A stretch of 64,000 nt of DNA from Mycetocola manganoxydans. GTDB taxonomy: Bacteria; Actinomycetota; Actinomycetes; Actinomycetales; Microbacteriaceae. The stretch is from contig NZ_RCUV01000008.1 in the NCBI RefSeq assembly GCF_003667545.1, forward strand, positions 124,001 to 188,000, written 5' to 3'. The position numbers and the translations under genes were made by a program. Shown piece after piece: positions 17,828 to 25,814 of this stretch. Under the pieces are notes generated by a model. The model ran no database searches and had not been told where the DNA came from. It worked only from the letters and a program-made list of their open reading frames with translations. Position 1 is the stretch's first letter; each line of letters begins with the position of its first letter.

Positions 17828-17912
17828 TGCACGTTCAACAGGCAGTCGCGCCGGAAACCGGCCGTTTGCACCTGTTGAGAGTGCTCGCGGCCAAATCACG
17901 CCTGTTGAGCGA
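17828..17912. repeat. 3'-end palindromic element, R'-R-L type (family 6, copy a)
   Basis: GTTCAACAGG at 17833-17842 is inverted against CCTGTTGAGA at 17871, which recurs as CCTGTTGAGC at 17901, exactly 30 bp on. An inner CCGG-AAA-CCGG hairpin lies between. The doubled arm is nearest the thiolase stop (17924). The copy at 59304-59388 has identical spacings (38 and 30 bp). The rest of the 234-bp gap shows nothing else. Confidence 0.82.
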
Positions 17913-17923
17913 ACCTCGCTGCG

Positions 17924-19117
17924 TCAGATCCGCTCGATCAGGGTCGCGTTGGCCATGCCGCCGCCCTCGCACATGGTCTGTAGGCCGTAACGCCCGCCGC
18001 CGGTGTTGAGTGCGTTGACGAGGGTCGCGAGAATGCGGGTTCCGGATGCTCCGAGCGGGTGCCCGAGAGCAATCGCGCCGCCCCACGGGTTGAGTTTCGA
18101 CGCATCGACGTCGAACTCGCGCTGCCAGGCGAGCGGCACGGACGCGAACGCTTCGTTGACCTCGAACACGTCGATGTCGTCGATCGAAACCCCGGTGCGC
18201 TCGAGCAGTCGCTGCGTCGCTGGGATGACGCCGGTGAGCATCTCGATCGGGTCGCTGCCGACCTGGGCGAAGCCGACGAAGCGTGCGAGCGGCGTGAGGC
18301 CGAGTTCCTCCGCCTTCTCCTCGCTCATGATGAGGGCAGCGGATGCCCCGTCGGTGAGCGGGGACGCGTTGCCCGCGGTGATGTTCCAGCCGATGTCGGG
18401 GAAACGCTCGGCATACTCGTCGGTGCGGAATGCGGGCGACAACCCGGCGAGTCCGTCGGCAGTGGTTCCCCGGCGCACCGTTTCGTCGACACCGAACCGG
18501 GTGCTGCTGCCATCCGCGCCAGGCACGTTGACCGGGACGACCTCGGGAACAAACAAGCCGCGATCGATGGCGGATGCCGCGCGGCGGTGCGACTGGGCGG
18601 CGTACGCGTCGAGGTCACTCCTGCTGAGCTTCCAGCGAGCGGCGATGAGCTCGGCCGAGATGCCCTGGTGAACGAGACCGTCGGGGTATCGTTCCCGAAC
18701 GCCCTGGCCGTAGGCATCCTCCCCCAGCGTGGCGTAGCCGATCGGCTGCCGGCTCATCTGCTCGACTCCGCACGCGATCACGATGTCGCTCGTGCCCGCC
18801 ATGATCGCCTGTGCCGCGAACTGCGCCGCCTGCTGGCTGGAGCCGCACTGCCGGTCCACCGTCGTGCCGGGAACGCTTTCCGGGAGGCCGGCGGCGAGAA
18901 CCGCGTTGCGGGCGATGTTCACCGACTGCCGTCCAGCCTGTGTGACGCAGCCGGCGATGACATCGTCGATGCGGGCCGGGTCGATCCCGGTGCGCTCGAC
19001 GAGTTGCTGGAGGACCTGGGCCAGAAGGTCGACCGGGTGGATCTCGCTCAGGCCCCCGCCGGGCTTGCCCCGCCCGGATGGCGTTCGAATGGCGTCGATG
19101 ATGACAGCGCGTGACAT
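17924..19117 (-). CDS. fadA: Acetyl-CoA acyltransferase (thiolase)
   Basis: Cleaves 3-ketoacyl-CoA with CoA to acetyl-CoA and a shortened acyl-CoA, or the reverse. The 397-residue protein has the nucleophile Cys in DRQCGSSQQAA (about 88-92), the His in NPWGGAIALGHPLGASG (about 348) and the second Cys in QTMCEGGGMANA near the C-terminus. The start at 19117 follows GGAG by 5 nt; an upstream frame extension is not coding. It lies upstream of the HSD10-like and hydratase genes, separated by 234 bp with a palindromic element, so the element may separate transcripts. Confidence 0.92.
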   Translation of the reverse strand: MSRAVIIDAIRTPSGRGKPGGGLSEIHPVDLLAQVLQQLVERTGIDPARIDDVIAGCVTQAGRQSVNIARNAVLAAGLPESVPGTTVDRQCGSSQQAAQFAAQAIMAGTSDIVIACGVEQMSRQPIGYATLGEDAYGQGVRERYPDGLVHQGISAELIAARWKLSRSDLDAYAAQSHRRAASAIDRGLFVPEVVPVNVPGADGSSTRFGVDETVRRGTTADGLAGLSPAFRTDEYAERFPDIGWNITAGNASPLTDGASAALIMSEEKAEELGLTPLARFVGFAQVGSDPIEMLTGVIPATQRLLERTGVSIDDIDVFEVNEAFASVPLAWQREFDVDASKLNPWGGAIALGHPLGASGTRILATLVNALNTGGGRYGLQTMCEGGGMANATLIERI

Positions 19118-19248
19118 GGTGCTCCGATCGGTCGGTTGTCTTCGAGCGTACGACTTTTGCCGTGAACCCGGCCAGCGGCATCCCCCTTCCGTCTCGCGTT
19201 CCGTCGTGGCAGCGTGGGGAACGCTCAGCACAGTGAAGGGAGAGCTTC

Positions 19249-19812
19249 ATGGGCAGGATTCTCGTTCAGCAACTCGTCACGCTCGATGGGTTCGCGGCTG
19301 ACTCCGCCGGAAACCTCGACTTCTTCGAGTCGGTGACGGACTGGAACGAAGCGGATGCCGACCAGTTGCGGTCGCTCGACTCGATCTCGGTGATGGCGCT
19401 CGGGAGTACGACGTACCGGATGTTCGCGAGCTACTGGCCGACCGGGCAGTCACGCGACGAGCTCATCGCTGACAAGCTCAACAGCCTCGACAAGGTCGTG
19501 TTCTCGCGCTCGCTCGATAAAGCTCCGTGGGGAAACCACCCACCGGCGACGATCGTCGCGGGGGATGCCACGGCCACCCTTCGCGCGATCGCCGACGACG
19601 CCACGGGCGACGTCATCGTCTGGGGCAGCCCGTCACTCGCCGACCAGTTGTTCCGGGAGGGTGGCGTCGACGAGGTATGGCTTCAGATCTGCCCCGTCCT
19701 CCTCGGCGAAGGCACGCGGCTGTTCCCCGACGGCTTCGCGTCGCAGCTCGCGCTTCTCGAGAGCACCGCATACGACTCGGGGCTTCTGCGCGCGAGCTAT
19801 GCGCTGGTGTGA
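19249..19812 (+). CDS. Dihydrofolate reductase-family (RibD C-terminal-like) protein
   Basis: 187 residues of the RibD-C/DHFR-like fold often annotated as dihydrofolate reductase family: N-terminal LVQQLVTLDGFAAD strand and GSTTYRMFASYWP (about 51-63), with C-terminal VDEVWLQICPVLLGEGTRLF. These proteins bind NADPH but their substrates are mostly unknown; I would not call it folA. GGGAGA lies 5 nt before the ATG. Its 3' end overlaps the converging aldolase gene by 16 bp. Confidence 0.8.
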   Translation: MGRILVQQLVTLDGFAADSAGNLDFFESVTDWNEADADQLRSLDSISVMALGSTTYRMFASYWPTGQSRDELIADKLNSLDKVVFSRSLDKAPWGNHPPATIVAGDATATLRAIADDATGDVIVWGSPSLADQLFREGGVDEVWLQICPVLLGEGTRLFPDGFASQLALLESTAYDSGLLRASYALV

Positions 19813-20594
19813 TCCCCCGGCAGGCCGCGGAGGTCCGCGACCGCAGCGCTCGAGAGGAAAGAGACATCCGTTCCGATGAGCAGCATGTGCATGCCGCGAT
19901 CGCGATAGGCCGCCGCTGACTCGGCGTCTGCGCAGTGGATGCCGACCTGTCGCCCGGCCGCGAGTGCGGTGTCGAGGATGCGGGAGACGGCATCCGTGTG
20001 TTCGGTGCTGCCGATCGGTGAGCCGAGGCTCGACGCGAGGTCGGCGGGCCCGATGAGGATGACGTCGATGCCGTCGACAGCGACGATGTCGTCGACGGCG
20101 TCGAGACCGGCCCGCGTCTCGACCATCGCCACGACGAGAAGGTCATCGTTGGCGCGTTCGCGGTAGGTGGGGATGTCGAGCCCGTAGCTCGTGCCTCTGG
20201 CAGGGCCGATTCCCCTGGCGCCCACGGGTGGGAACCGGGTGGCACGAACGATCGCTTCGGCGTCGGCGGCGCTCTCGACCCGCGGCACGATGACGCCGGC
20301 TGCCCCGGTGTCGAGCGCGCGGCTGAGGTCGTTGCCGAGCCCTGGGACACGAATCACGACGGATGCTCCGCGCACGTCTCCTGCGCGCACCAGCTGCTCC
20401 AGGATCGGCAGGTCGAAAGCGGCGTGTTCGGCATCGGGGACGATGATGTCTGCGCCCGAGAGCGCGAGGACCTCGGTGACGGTGGGGCTGCCGATGATCT
20501 GGAATGTCCCGACGAGTGCCCGCCCGGTGATTTCCGAGCGCAGAGAACGCTCACCCTCGGTGTTCTCGCGTGACTGCAGGGAACCGTACGACAT
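19797..20594 (-). CDS. HpcH/HpaI-family class II aldolase
   Basis: Metal-dependent pyruvate-type aldolase of 265 residues, related to 2-keto-3-deoxy-L-rhamnonate and 4-hydroxy-2-oxoheptanedioate aldolases. PDAEHAAFD (about 52-60) carries the family His, and VAMVETRAGLDAVDDI (about 156) and LIGPADLASSLG (about 178) hold the metal Glu and Asp. The normal substrate cannot be told. AAAGG precedes the ATG by 9 nt. No sugar or aromatic catabolism genes are nearby, so it appears to be a stand-alone gene. Confidence 0.85.
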   Translation of the reverse strand: MSYGSLQSRENTEGERSLRSEITGRALVGTFQIIGSPTVTEVLALSGADIIVPDAEHAAFDLPILEQLVRAGDVRGASVVIRVPGLGNDLSRALDTGAAGVIVPRVESAADAEAIVRATRFPPVGARGIGPARGTSYGLDIPTYRERANDDLLVVAMVETRAGLDAVDDIVAVDGIDVILIGPADLASSLGSPIGSTEHTDAVSRILDTALAAGRQVGIHCADAESAAAYRDRGMHMLLIGTDVSFLSSAAVADLRGLPGDHTSA

Positions 20595-20681
20595 CGCTTG
20601 CGACCTTTCTCTCGGCAGTCACGAGTGATCCCCCCTGACCACCGACCATCCTAGGCCGGGCGAGCATCCAGACGGCTGGAC

Positions 20682-20687
20682 TAAAAT
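20682..20687 (+). promoter_or_regulatory. -10 hexamer TAAAAT, leaderless start of trhO
   Basis: TAAAAT ends 7 nt before GTG at 20695. An in-frame ATG at 20686 lies inside the hexamer, which supports the GTG as the real start. Confidence 0.5.
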
Positions 20688-20694
20688 GGGCATC

Positions 20695-21600
20695 GTGGCC
20701 ATCTCGAAGATCCTTCTCTATTACGTCTTCACGCCACTTGCCGACCCCGACGCGATTCGGTTGTGGCAGCGTGACCTCGCCGAATCCCTCAATCTGCGAG
20801 GACGCATCCTGCTCTCGAAGGACGGCCTCAACGGCACGCTCGGTGGCGAACTGAACGCCGTGAAGAAGTACCTGCGCAAGACGCGCGAGTACCCGGCGTT
20901 CAAGAACCTGGACGTGAAGTGGTCGGAGGGCACCGGGCTCGACGAGAACGGCGCGAGCCTCGACTTTCCCCGGCTCGTCGTGAAGGTGCGCGACGAAATC
21001 GTCTCGTTCGGTGCACCGGGTGAGCTTCAGGTCGATGACGCTGGCGTCGTCGGCGGGGGCACGAAGCTGCAGCCGGACGAGCTGCACGAACTCGTCGCCG
21101 AGCGCGGAGACGACGTGGTGTTCTTCGACGGACGCAATGCCTTCGAAGCCGAGATCGGGCGATTCAAGGACGCGGTCGTGCCCGAAGTGTCGAACACGCG
21201 CGAGTTCGTCGCCGAGCTGGAGAGCGGAAAGTACGACCACCTCAAGGACAAGCCGGTCGTCACGTACTGCACCGGCGGCATCCGTTGTGAGGTGCTCTCG
21301 GGGCTGATGAAGAGCCGAGGTTTCGGTGAGGTCTACCAGCTCGACGGCGGGGTGGTGCGTTACGGCGAAACCTTCGGCGACGACGGGCTCTGGGAGGGCT
21401 CGCTCTACGTCTTCGACAACCGCATGTCCATGGATTTCTCGGACCACGCCGCCGTGATCGGCTCATGCTCGGTCTGTGGCGAACCGTCCAAGCACATGCA
21501 GAACTGCGCGGATGCCTCCTGCCGCACCCAGTTGGTTCTGTGCGAAACGCACGCGGCCGCGGCGCCCCTCTGTGGGACACACGCGGCCGTAGCGAAGTAG
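20695..21600 (+). CDS. trhO: tRNA uridine(34) hydroxylase TrhO (rhodanese-related)
   Basis: Adds the hydroxyl group at U34 of certain tRNAs, the first step toward 5-methoxyuridine. The 301-residue protein has the YceA-type N-terminal domain starting [16 protein letters not shown], a rhodanese domain with active-site Cys in [11 protein letters not shown] (about 185) and a Cys-rich tail (CSVCGE, CADASC, LCETH, LCGTH), typical of the family. GTG at 20695 is chosen because the family usually begins a few residues before KILLYYVF and because TAAAAT lies 7 nt upstream. Confidence 0.9.
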   Translation: MAISKILLYYVFTPLADPDAIRLWQRDLAESLNLRGRILLSKDGLNGTLGGELNAVKKYLRKTREYPAFKNLDVKWSEGTGLDENGASLDFPRLVVKVRDEIVSFGAPGELQVDDAGVVGGGTKLQPDELHELVAERGDDVVFFDGRNAFEAEIGRFKDAVVPEVSNTREFVAELESGKYDHLKDKPVVTYCTGGIRCEVLSGLMKSRGFGEVYQLDGGVVRYGETFGDDGLWEGSLYVFDNRMSMDFSDHAAVIGSCSVCGEPSKHMQNCADASCRTQLVLCETHAAAAPLCGTHAAVAK

Positions 21601-21609
21601 CGGGTCTGC

Positions 21610-21861
21610 CTAGCCGTCGGTACGACCGTCGATCTGGTCGTTGAGGATCTCGTCTGCGGCCTCGGGATCGGCGTCTTCGTTGTTGTAGTGCTCCTTGAGC
21701 ACCTCGTTGTCGCCGTCGTAGTCCGAACCGCGAAGCTCTGGCGACGACACGATGTCTTCGCTGAAGCCCTGCTCGACGAACTGGGCGTCGACGACCTCGG
21801 GTGTGGCGGCAAGGCCGTCGGGGAGTGCGTTCTTGGGTGAGCCGTTCTCGATGTCACTCAT
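21610..21861 (-). CDS. Small acidic hypothetical protein
   Basis: I do not recognise a domain. The 83-residue product is strongly acidic (many Asp/Glu) and predicted to be largely disordered; no signal peptide or membrane segment. The start at 21861 is preferred over longer in-frame forms because GAGAGG precedes this ATG by about 6 nt. It converges with trhO, leaving 9 bp between the stops. The 336-bp region upstream (to 22198) contains no gene but a four-part dyad. Confidence 0.65.
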   Translation of the reverse strand: MSDIENGSPKNALPDGLAATPEVVDAQFVEQGFSEDIVSSPELRGSDYDGDNEVLKEHYNNEDADPEAADEILNDQIDGRTDG

Positions 21862-21972
21862 GGTGTTCCTCTCGTTGCGGTCCTTCGACGGTAATTCCGT
21901 CGCAGAGCCGTCGGCAAGGCCCTTGCGCCGCGCTCGCCACGCCTGCAACGAGCAATGAGAGCGCACGCAAAA

Positions 21973-22037
21973 CAGGAGATCGTACGTTTAGCAGGAGAAA
22001 ATCTCCGAAAGCATCCTGTAAACCGTGCAGTCTCCTG
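21973..22037. repeat. Symmetric four-arm dyad in a divergent promoter gap
   Basis: CAGGAGA occurs at 21973 and 21992 (19 bp apart), and the inverse CATCCTG/TCTCCTG at 22012 and 22031 (also 19 bp apart), with flanking GTTTA/TAAAC. The symmetry centre is near 22005. It lies in the 336-bp gap between two divergently transcribed genes, about 110-180 bp from each start. It could be an operator or a further palindromic element with a different arm order. The remainder of the gap shows only Pro/Gly-codon-like GC-rich sequence. Confidence 0.6.
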
Positions 22038-22185
22038 TAAACCCTTCGATGGCTCGCTCGCTTGCGCTCAGGCGGGCGACGGCGTCGAGTGCCCAGGGTG
22101 TGGTCGGGCGCCCATGGGCGGGGGTGCTCGATGCCGCCGCCCGCCGTCTCCGTGACCTGCCGCCCCGCCGTCCTTAACCCCCCGA

Positions 22186-22191
22186 TACAGT
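22186..22191 (+). promoter_or_regulatory. -10 hexamer TACAGT, leaderless start
   Basis: TACAGT is 6 nt upstream of the ATG at 22198, with no ribosome binding site. Confidence 0.4.
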
Positions 22192-22197
22192 TGCAGC

Positions 22198-22485
22198 ATG
22201 AAACGCATCGACTACTACGGCCGCTCCTTCACCGTCTCGGATACCTACGCCGATGCCCTCGTTGGTCACATCAACCACCTGATCATTTCGGGTCTCCCCC
22301 AGGGTCAGTTCTTCGCGATGCGGTGCTACACGACGGATCCGGCCCAGGTCGTTGAGGTCACCGCCCAGTTCGTCGCCGGTGTTCCACTGCTGGTCTACCC
22401 CGCGGATGCCGCGTTCGACGGCGCCGATGAGATCGTCGACGACCCGGACACGATCGCGCACCTCACGGCGTACAAGACCCTCTGA
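22198..22485 (+). CDS. Small hypothetical protein
   Basis: A 95-residue soluble protein I do not recognise, beginning MKRIDYYGRSFTVSD. No cysteine pairs, signal peptide or membrane segment; secondary structure looks mixed alpha/beta. The codon pattern (G/C third positions) is like the neighbours, which supports it being real. It ends 16 bp from the converging methyltransferase gene. The start appears leaderless. Confidence 0.6.
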   Translation: MKRIDYYGRSFTVSDTYADALVGHINHLIISGLPQGQFFAMRCYTTDPAQVVEVTAQFVAGVPLLVYPADAAFDGADEIVDDPDTIAHLTAYKTL

Positions 22486-22501
22486 TCGACGAAAGCCCCC
22501 G

Positions 22502-23224
22502 TTACCGCTCCCGCCGAACCCGGACCACGGTGTCCTGAATCGCCAGGGTCCTGCCGTCCTTCCACGGAACCGTGCGGTCGTAGAGTCCGTTTGTCTCGAT
22601 GACCCAGCCGTCGGGGAGAGCGAGCGATGCGAGCACCTCCTCGGTCGACGGCAGAGGCTGGCCGTGTTGGTCGTGCTCAGCCAGCTCGGAGTCGGGCGGG
22701 AACGCCGCGTGCCCGACGATGAGCAGGCGTCCACCGGGTGCGACGGCGGAGGCAGCGCGCCGCAGAATCGCCTCACGTTCGAGCTCGACCGGGGAGTGGA
22801 AGAACGCCGCCGTCACGAGGTCGTATTCCGCAGACGGATGCCACGTGTCCAGGTCCGTCTGCACCCACTCGATCCGGTCAGCGAGTCCCTGCTCGGCTGC
22901 CTTCGCCGCGGCCACGGCCAGCGCGTTCGCAGAGATGTCGAGCGCCGTGACCTTCCACCCCTGGGAGGCGAGCCAGAGAGCATCCGCCCCCTCTCCGCAT
23001 CCGAGTTCGAGGGCGGCGCCGGGTGTCAGACCGAGCACTTCGTGTTCGACGGTTGCGTTGACGCGACCACTCCAGATCTGCCCGCTCTCATTCCGGTGGG
23101 TGACATAGCGCGCCTCCCAGAACTCAGCCGGGCTGTCGGGACCGACTGCGTCGACATGAGAGTTGTGGGCGGTCGCGCCGTGAGCGTGAGGAGCTGCGCT
23201 GGAGTGGTCGTGGTGGGAGGTCAT
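22502..23224 (-). CDS. Class I SAM-dependent methyltransferase with His-rich N-terminus
   Basis: 240 residues. The SAM-binding motif LELGCGEGADALWLA (about 74-88) and motif II VTALDIS (about 94) identify a Rossmann-type methyltransferase of the methyltransf_25 group; VAPGGRLLIVGH is the post-I strand. The first 25 residues are rich in His (HHDHSS, HAHGATAHNSH), suggesting a metal-binding tail. The start at 23224 is used with CAGGCT 6 nt upstream. It is divergent, across 41 bp, from an XRE-cupin regulator that could control it. The relation to tellurite/thiopurine-type detoxifying methyltransferases is only a guess. Confidence 0.8.
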   Translation of the reverse strand: MTSHHDHSSAAPHAHGATAHNSHVDAVGPDSPAEFWEARYVTHRNESGQIWSGRVNATVEHEVLGLTPGAALELGCGEGADALWLASQGWKVTALDISANALAVAAAKAAEQGLADRIEWVQTDLDTWHPSAEYDLVTAAFFHSPVELEREAILRRAASAVAPGGRLLIVGHAAFPPDSELAEHDQHGQPLPSTEEVLASLALPDGWVIETNGLYDRTVPWKDGRTLAIQDTVVRVRRER

Positions 23225-23230
23225 GTGTCC

Positions 23231-23236
23231 AGCCTG
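23231..23236 (-). promoter_or_regulatory. -10-like hexamer CAGGCT before methyltransferase gene
   Basis: Minus-strand CAGGCT lies 6 nt before the ATG at 23224, in the 41-bp divergent gap shared with the XRE gene. Confidence 0.35.
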
Positions 23237-23265
23237 CACGGATGCTACGTTAAGAGCAACTATCG

Positions 23266-23874
23266 ATGCCGAATCGGCAAGAATGGAACACCGTGCAGAA
23301 CGACTCGCTCACCCTCATCGGCCCGCGACTCAAGAGCTGGCGCGAGAAGCGCAGCATGACCCTCGCCGAGCTCAGTGAGACCACGGGAATCTCGACGAGC
23401 ACCCTCTCTCGCCTCGAGGCAGGCAAACGTGCGCCGAACCTTGAACTCGTGGTGCCGATCGCCCGCGCCCTCCGGCTCGAACTCGACGACATCGTGCCGC
23501 GCACGGCACTCGACCCGCGGGTGTCGCGCACGACGAAACGCATAGGCGAGATCCAGTACGAGACGCTGTCACCCGAGTCCAGTCCGGTGCAAACGTACAA
23601 AGTGACGTTTCCTGCGAACCCCGCTGGGGTCGTCGCGGTTCCCGACCCCAGGGTCCACGACGGCCAGGAATGGCTGTATGTCCTTTCCGGTCGCCTGCGG
23701 CTCGTGCTCGGCGAGCAGGACGTGACGCTCGGTGCGGGCGAAGCCGCAGAGTTCGACACACGCATCCCGCATTGGCTGGCGGCCACGGGAGCGGGTCCCG
23801 CCGAGGTGCTGTCGATCTTCAGCAAGGAGGGCAAGCGGATCCACCTCCGTGCCCGCCCGGCCACGCGGCCCTAG
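23266..23874 (+). CDS. XRE-family regulator with C-terminal cupin domain
   Basis: About 200 residues: a helix-turn-helix at roughly 24-78 (TLAELSETTGISTSTLSRLE) and a cupin sensor domain from about 110 (VHDGQEWLYVLSGRLRLVLG and LGAGEAAEFDTRIPHW). This two-domain type senses small molecules and usually represses adjacent genes. It is divergent from the methyltransferase gene and is followed 9 bp later by acuI. The start may instead be GTG at 23293; neither start has a clear ribosome binding site. Its TAG stop forms the beginning of the acuI -10 hexamer. Confidence 0.83.
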   Translation: MPNRQEWNTVQNDSLTLIGPRLKSWREKRSMTLAELSETTGISTSTLSRLEAGKRAPNLELVVPIARALRLELDDIVPRTALDPRVSRTTKRIGEIQYETLSPESSPVQTYKVTFPANPAGVVAVPDPRVHDGQEWLYVLSGRLRLVLGEQDVTLGAGEAAEFDTRIPHWLAATGAGPAEVLSIFSKEGKRIHLRARPATRP

Positions 23875-23877
23875 GCT
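23872..23877 (+). promoter_or_regulatory. -10 hexamer TAGGCT, leaderless start of acuI
   Basis: TAGGCT stands 6 nt before the ATG at 23884 and includes the stop codon (TAG, 23872-23874) of the preceding regulator gene. Confidence 0.5.
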
Positions 23878-23883
23878 GGACGC

Positions 23884-24894
23884 ATGACAACGACGTTCTC
23901 GGGCTGGCTGGTATCGAAAGAGGCGGATGCCTCCGGAAAAGAAACGCAGACGGCATCCGTTCGCGAACTCTCCGACGACGACCTCATGCCGGGCGACACC
24001 GTCGTCTCGGTGGAGTACTCGAGCATCAACTACAAGGACGGACTCGCGCTGTGCGGCCGGCCGGGAGTGGTCCGCAACTGGCCGCTCATCCCCGGTATCG
24101 ACCTGGTTGGCACGGTCGAGTCGTCGGACTCAGACGTGTGGTCGGCCGGGGATGTCGTCCTGCTCAACGGTGCAGGCATCGGCGAGGGCCACCATGGCGG
24201 GCTTGCACAACGAGCGCGCGTCGATGGCGACTTCCTCGTCCGGGTTCCCGATGCGCTCGGTGCACGCAGGGCCGCCGCGATCGGTACGGCAGGCTTCACG
24301 GCGATGCTGTCCGTCCTCGCCGTCGAAAAGCACGGCGTCTCGCCGGGCGACGGCTCGGTGCTCGTGACGGGCGCCGCCGGCGGTGTCGGTTCGGTTGCCG
24401 TCGCGCTGCTCTCCCGGCTCGGGTTCGAGGTCGTTGCTTCGACCGGCAGAGTCGACAGTGAGGGCGAGTATCTGCGCGCGCTCGGCGCTTCGGACGTGAT
24501 CGATCGCTCCACCCTGTCCGAACCGGGGAAGCCGATGCAGTCACAGCGATACGCCGCTGTCGTCGACGCCGTTGGAAGTCACACTCTCGTCAATGCGATC
24601 GCCCAGCTCGCCTACGGCGGCGTCGCCACCGCGTGCGGGCTGGCGCAGGGGCCTGACCTTCCGGCAACCGTTCTTCCATTCATCCTCCGCGGTGTCAGCC
24701 TCGCCGGGATCAACTCCGTCGACGCACCCCTGGCCTCACGGCAGGAGGCGTGGGACCGGCTCGCTCGTGATCTCGACGTAGGACTGCTCGACTCAATGAC
24801 CGAAGAGATCCCGCTTGCCGCTGCTCAGGAGCGGGCGGAAAGCATCCTCGACGGCGGAGTCCGCGGCAGGACCGTCGTCGACGTCAACGCCTGA
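23884..24894 (+). CDS. acuI: Acrylyl-CoA reductase family NADPH oxidoreductase (AcuI/YhdH)
   Basis: 336-residue medium-chain dehydrogenase without structural zinc Cys cluster. Features of the AcuI/YhdH group: YSSINYKDGLALCG (about 45-58), VVRNWPLIPGIDLVG (about 61-75) and the NADPH motif VTGAAGGVGSVAVALL (about 162-177). Members reduce acrylyl-CoA to propionyl-CoA. That product would feed the prp pathway encoded 10 kb away, a functional link that is inference. It follows the XRE-cupin gene directly. Confidence 0.87.
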   Translation: MTTTFSGWLVSKEADASGKETQTASVRELSDDDLMPGDTVVSVEYSSINYKDGLALCGRPGVVRNWPLIPGIDLVGTVESSDSDVWSAGDVVLLNGAGIGEGHHGGLAQRARVDGDFLVRVPDALGARRAAAIGTAGFTAMLSVLAVEKHGVSPGDGSVLVTGAAGGVGSVAVALLSRLGFEVVASTGRVDSEGEYLRALGASDVIDRSTLSEPGKPMQSQRYAAVVDAVGSHTLVNAIAQLAYGGVATACGLAQGPDLPATVLPFILRGVSLAGINSVDAPLASRQEAWDRLARDLDVGLLDSMTEEIPLAAAQERAESILDGGVRGRTVVDVNA

Positions 24895-24920
24895 CGCACA
24901 CCCGGGTCGGTGAACGCGGA

Positions 24921-25712
24921 TCAGACGGCGTCCGGCTGATCCGGCGCGGGTTTTGCGGATTCGGCCGCCTTCGGCGAACCCGTCGACGGTGTGGCTTTCG
25001 GAGCACGGGGCTTTTTGGCTGCCGGAGCTTTCGGCTCCTTCGCCGCTTTCGCGGGTGTGGCCGCCGGGGGTCGAACCGACTTCGCGGGAGCCTTCGGCTT
25101 CGGCTCGGCCGACGTCACGCCCGCCTCATCCGCGAGCTTCGCCGCTGCTGCTTTGGCTGCAGCGGACTTCGTCGGCGTCTTACGTGGTGCGCGGGCCTTG
25201 GCCGCTGCCACGGCGGTATCCGGAGTGACGACGGCGAGGCCCTCCGTGGGAGAAGGCGTTCCAGCGGCGGCCGGCGCGTCGGCGTCCGTCTTCGGTACCC
25301 TCTTGGGTTTCGGCATCACCTGCGGCGTTGTCTTGCGCACACGCGGCGACTTCTTGGTTGGTTTGACGTCGAGCTGGAGCTTCGACACGAGCTCCATGCC
25401 GTGCTTCGTCGTGATGATGAGACGCGAAAACTCCTCGTCGGCGACATCGATGACGACGGACGGCTTCGTGCCTTTGAGCACGAGGAAGTCTTTGCCGCCG
25501 TGGAACTTCCACTGGCCGACGGCGAGCGTCAGGGGGATGGCGGTGCCGGGGGCACGGATGCCGCGGACCCAGATCCACGGATCGTCGGTCAGCGTGGCCG
25601 ACCGAATCGACGAACGCGGCACGACGATGTTCTCCCGCCGCAGCGAGAGAGTCTTTTCAGCGGTCGACAAAATCACTTCGAGACGGTCGGGGTGCAGCAG
25701 GAGTCGAGCCAT
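24921..25712 (-). CDS. Hypothetical protein: compact N-terminal domain plus histone-H1-like tail
   Basis: 263 residues in two parts. Residues 1-115 form a compact beta-rich domain I do not recognise (resembling PH-like folds: DRLEVILSTAEKTLSLRRENI, KFHGGKDFLVLKG). From about 118 on it is almost entirely Lys, Ala and Pro, with runs such as AAAKAAAAKLAD, TPAKAAKEPKAPAAKKPRAP and PRKTPTKSAAA. These resemble the C-terminal tails of histone H1 and of actinobacterial HupB-type proteins, suggesting nucleic-acid binding by charge. No membrane segment. AGGGG precedes the ATG. It stands alone between acuI and hemL. Confidence 0.7.
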   Translation of the reverse strand: MARLLLHPDRLEVILSTAEKTLSLRRENIVVPRSSIRSATLTDDPWIWVRGIRAPGTAIPLTLAVGQWKFHGGKDFLVLKGTKPSVVIDVADEEFSRLIITTKHGMELVSKLQLDVKPTKKSPRVRKTTPQVMPKPKRVPKTDADAPAAAGTPSPTEGLAVVTPDTAVAAAKARAPRKTPTKSAAAKAAAAKLADEAGVTSAEPKPKAPAKSVRPPAATPAKAAKEPKAPAAKKPRAPKATPSTGSPKAAESAKPAPDQPDAV

Positions 25713-25814
25713 CCCCCTAGTCTGCCGGGGTCCGGCGAGAAACCCGGTGGTGACACCTCACAAAGACATAACGTCCCGGTTGGAGATCGGTTTGCGGGTC
25801 ACCCCGGCGGCCGC

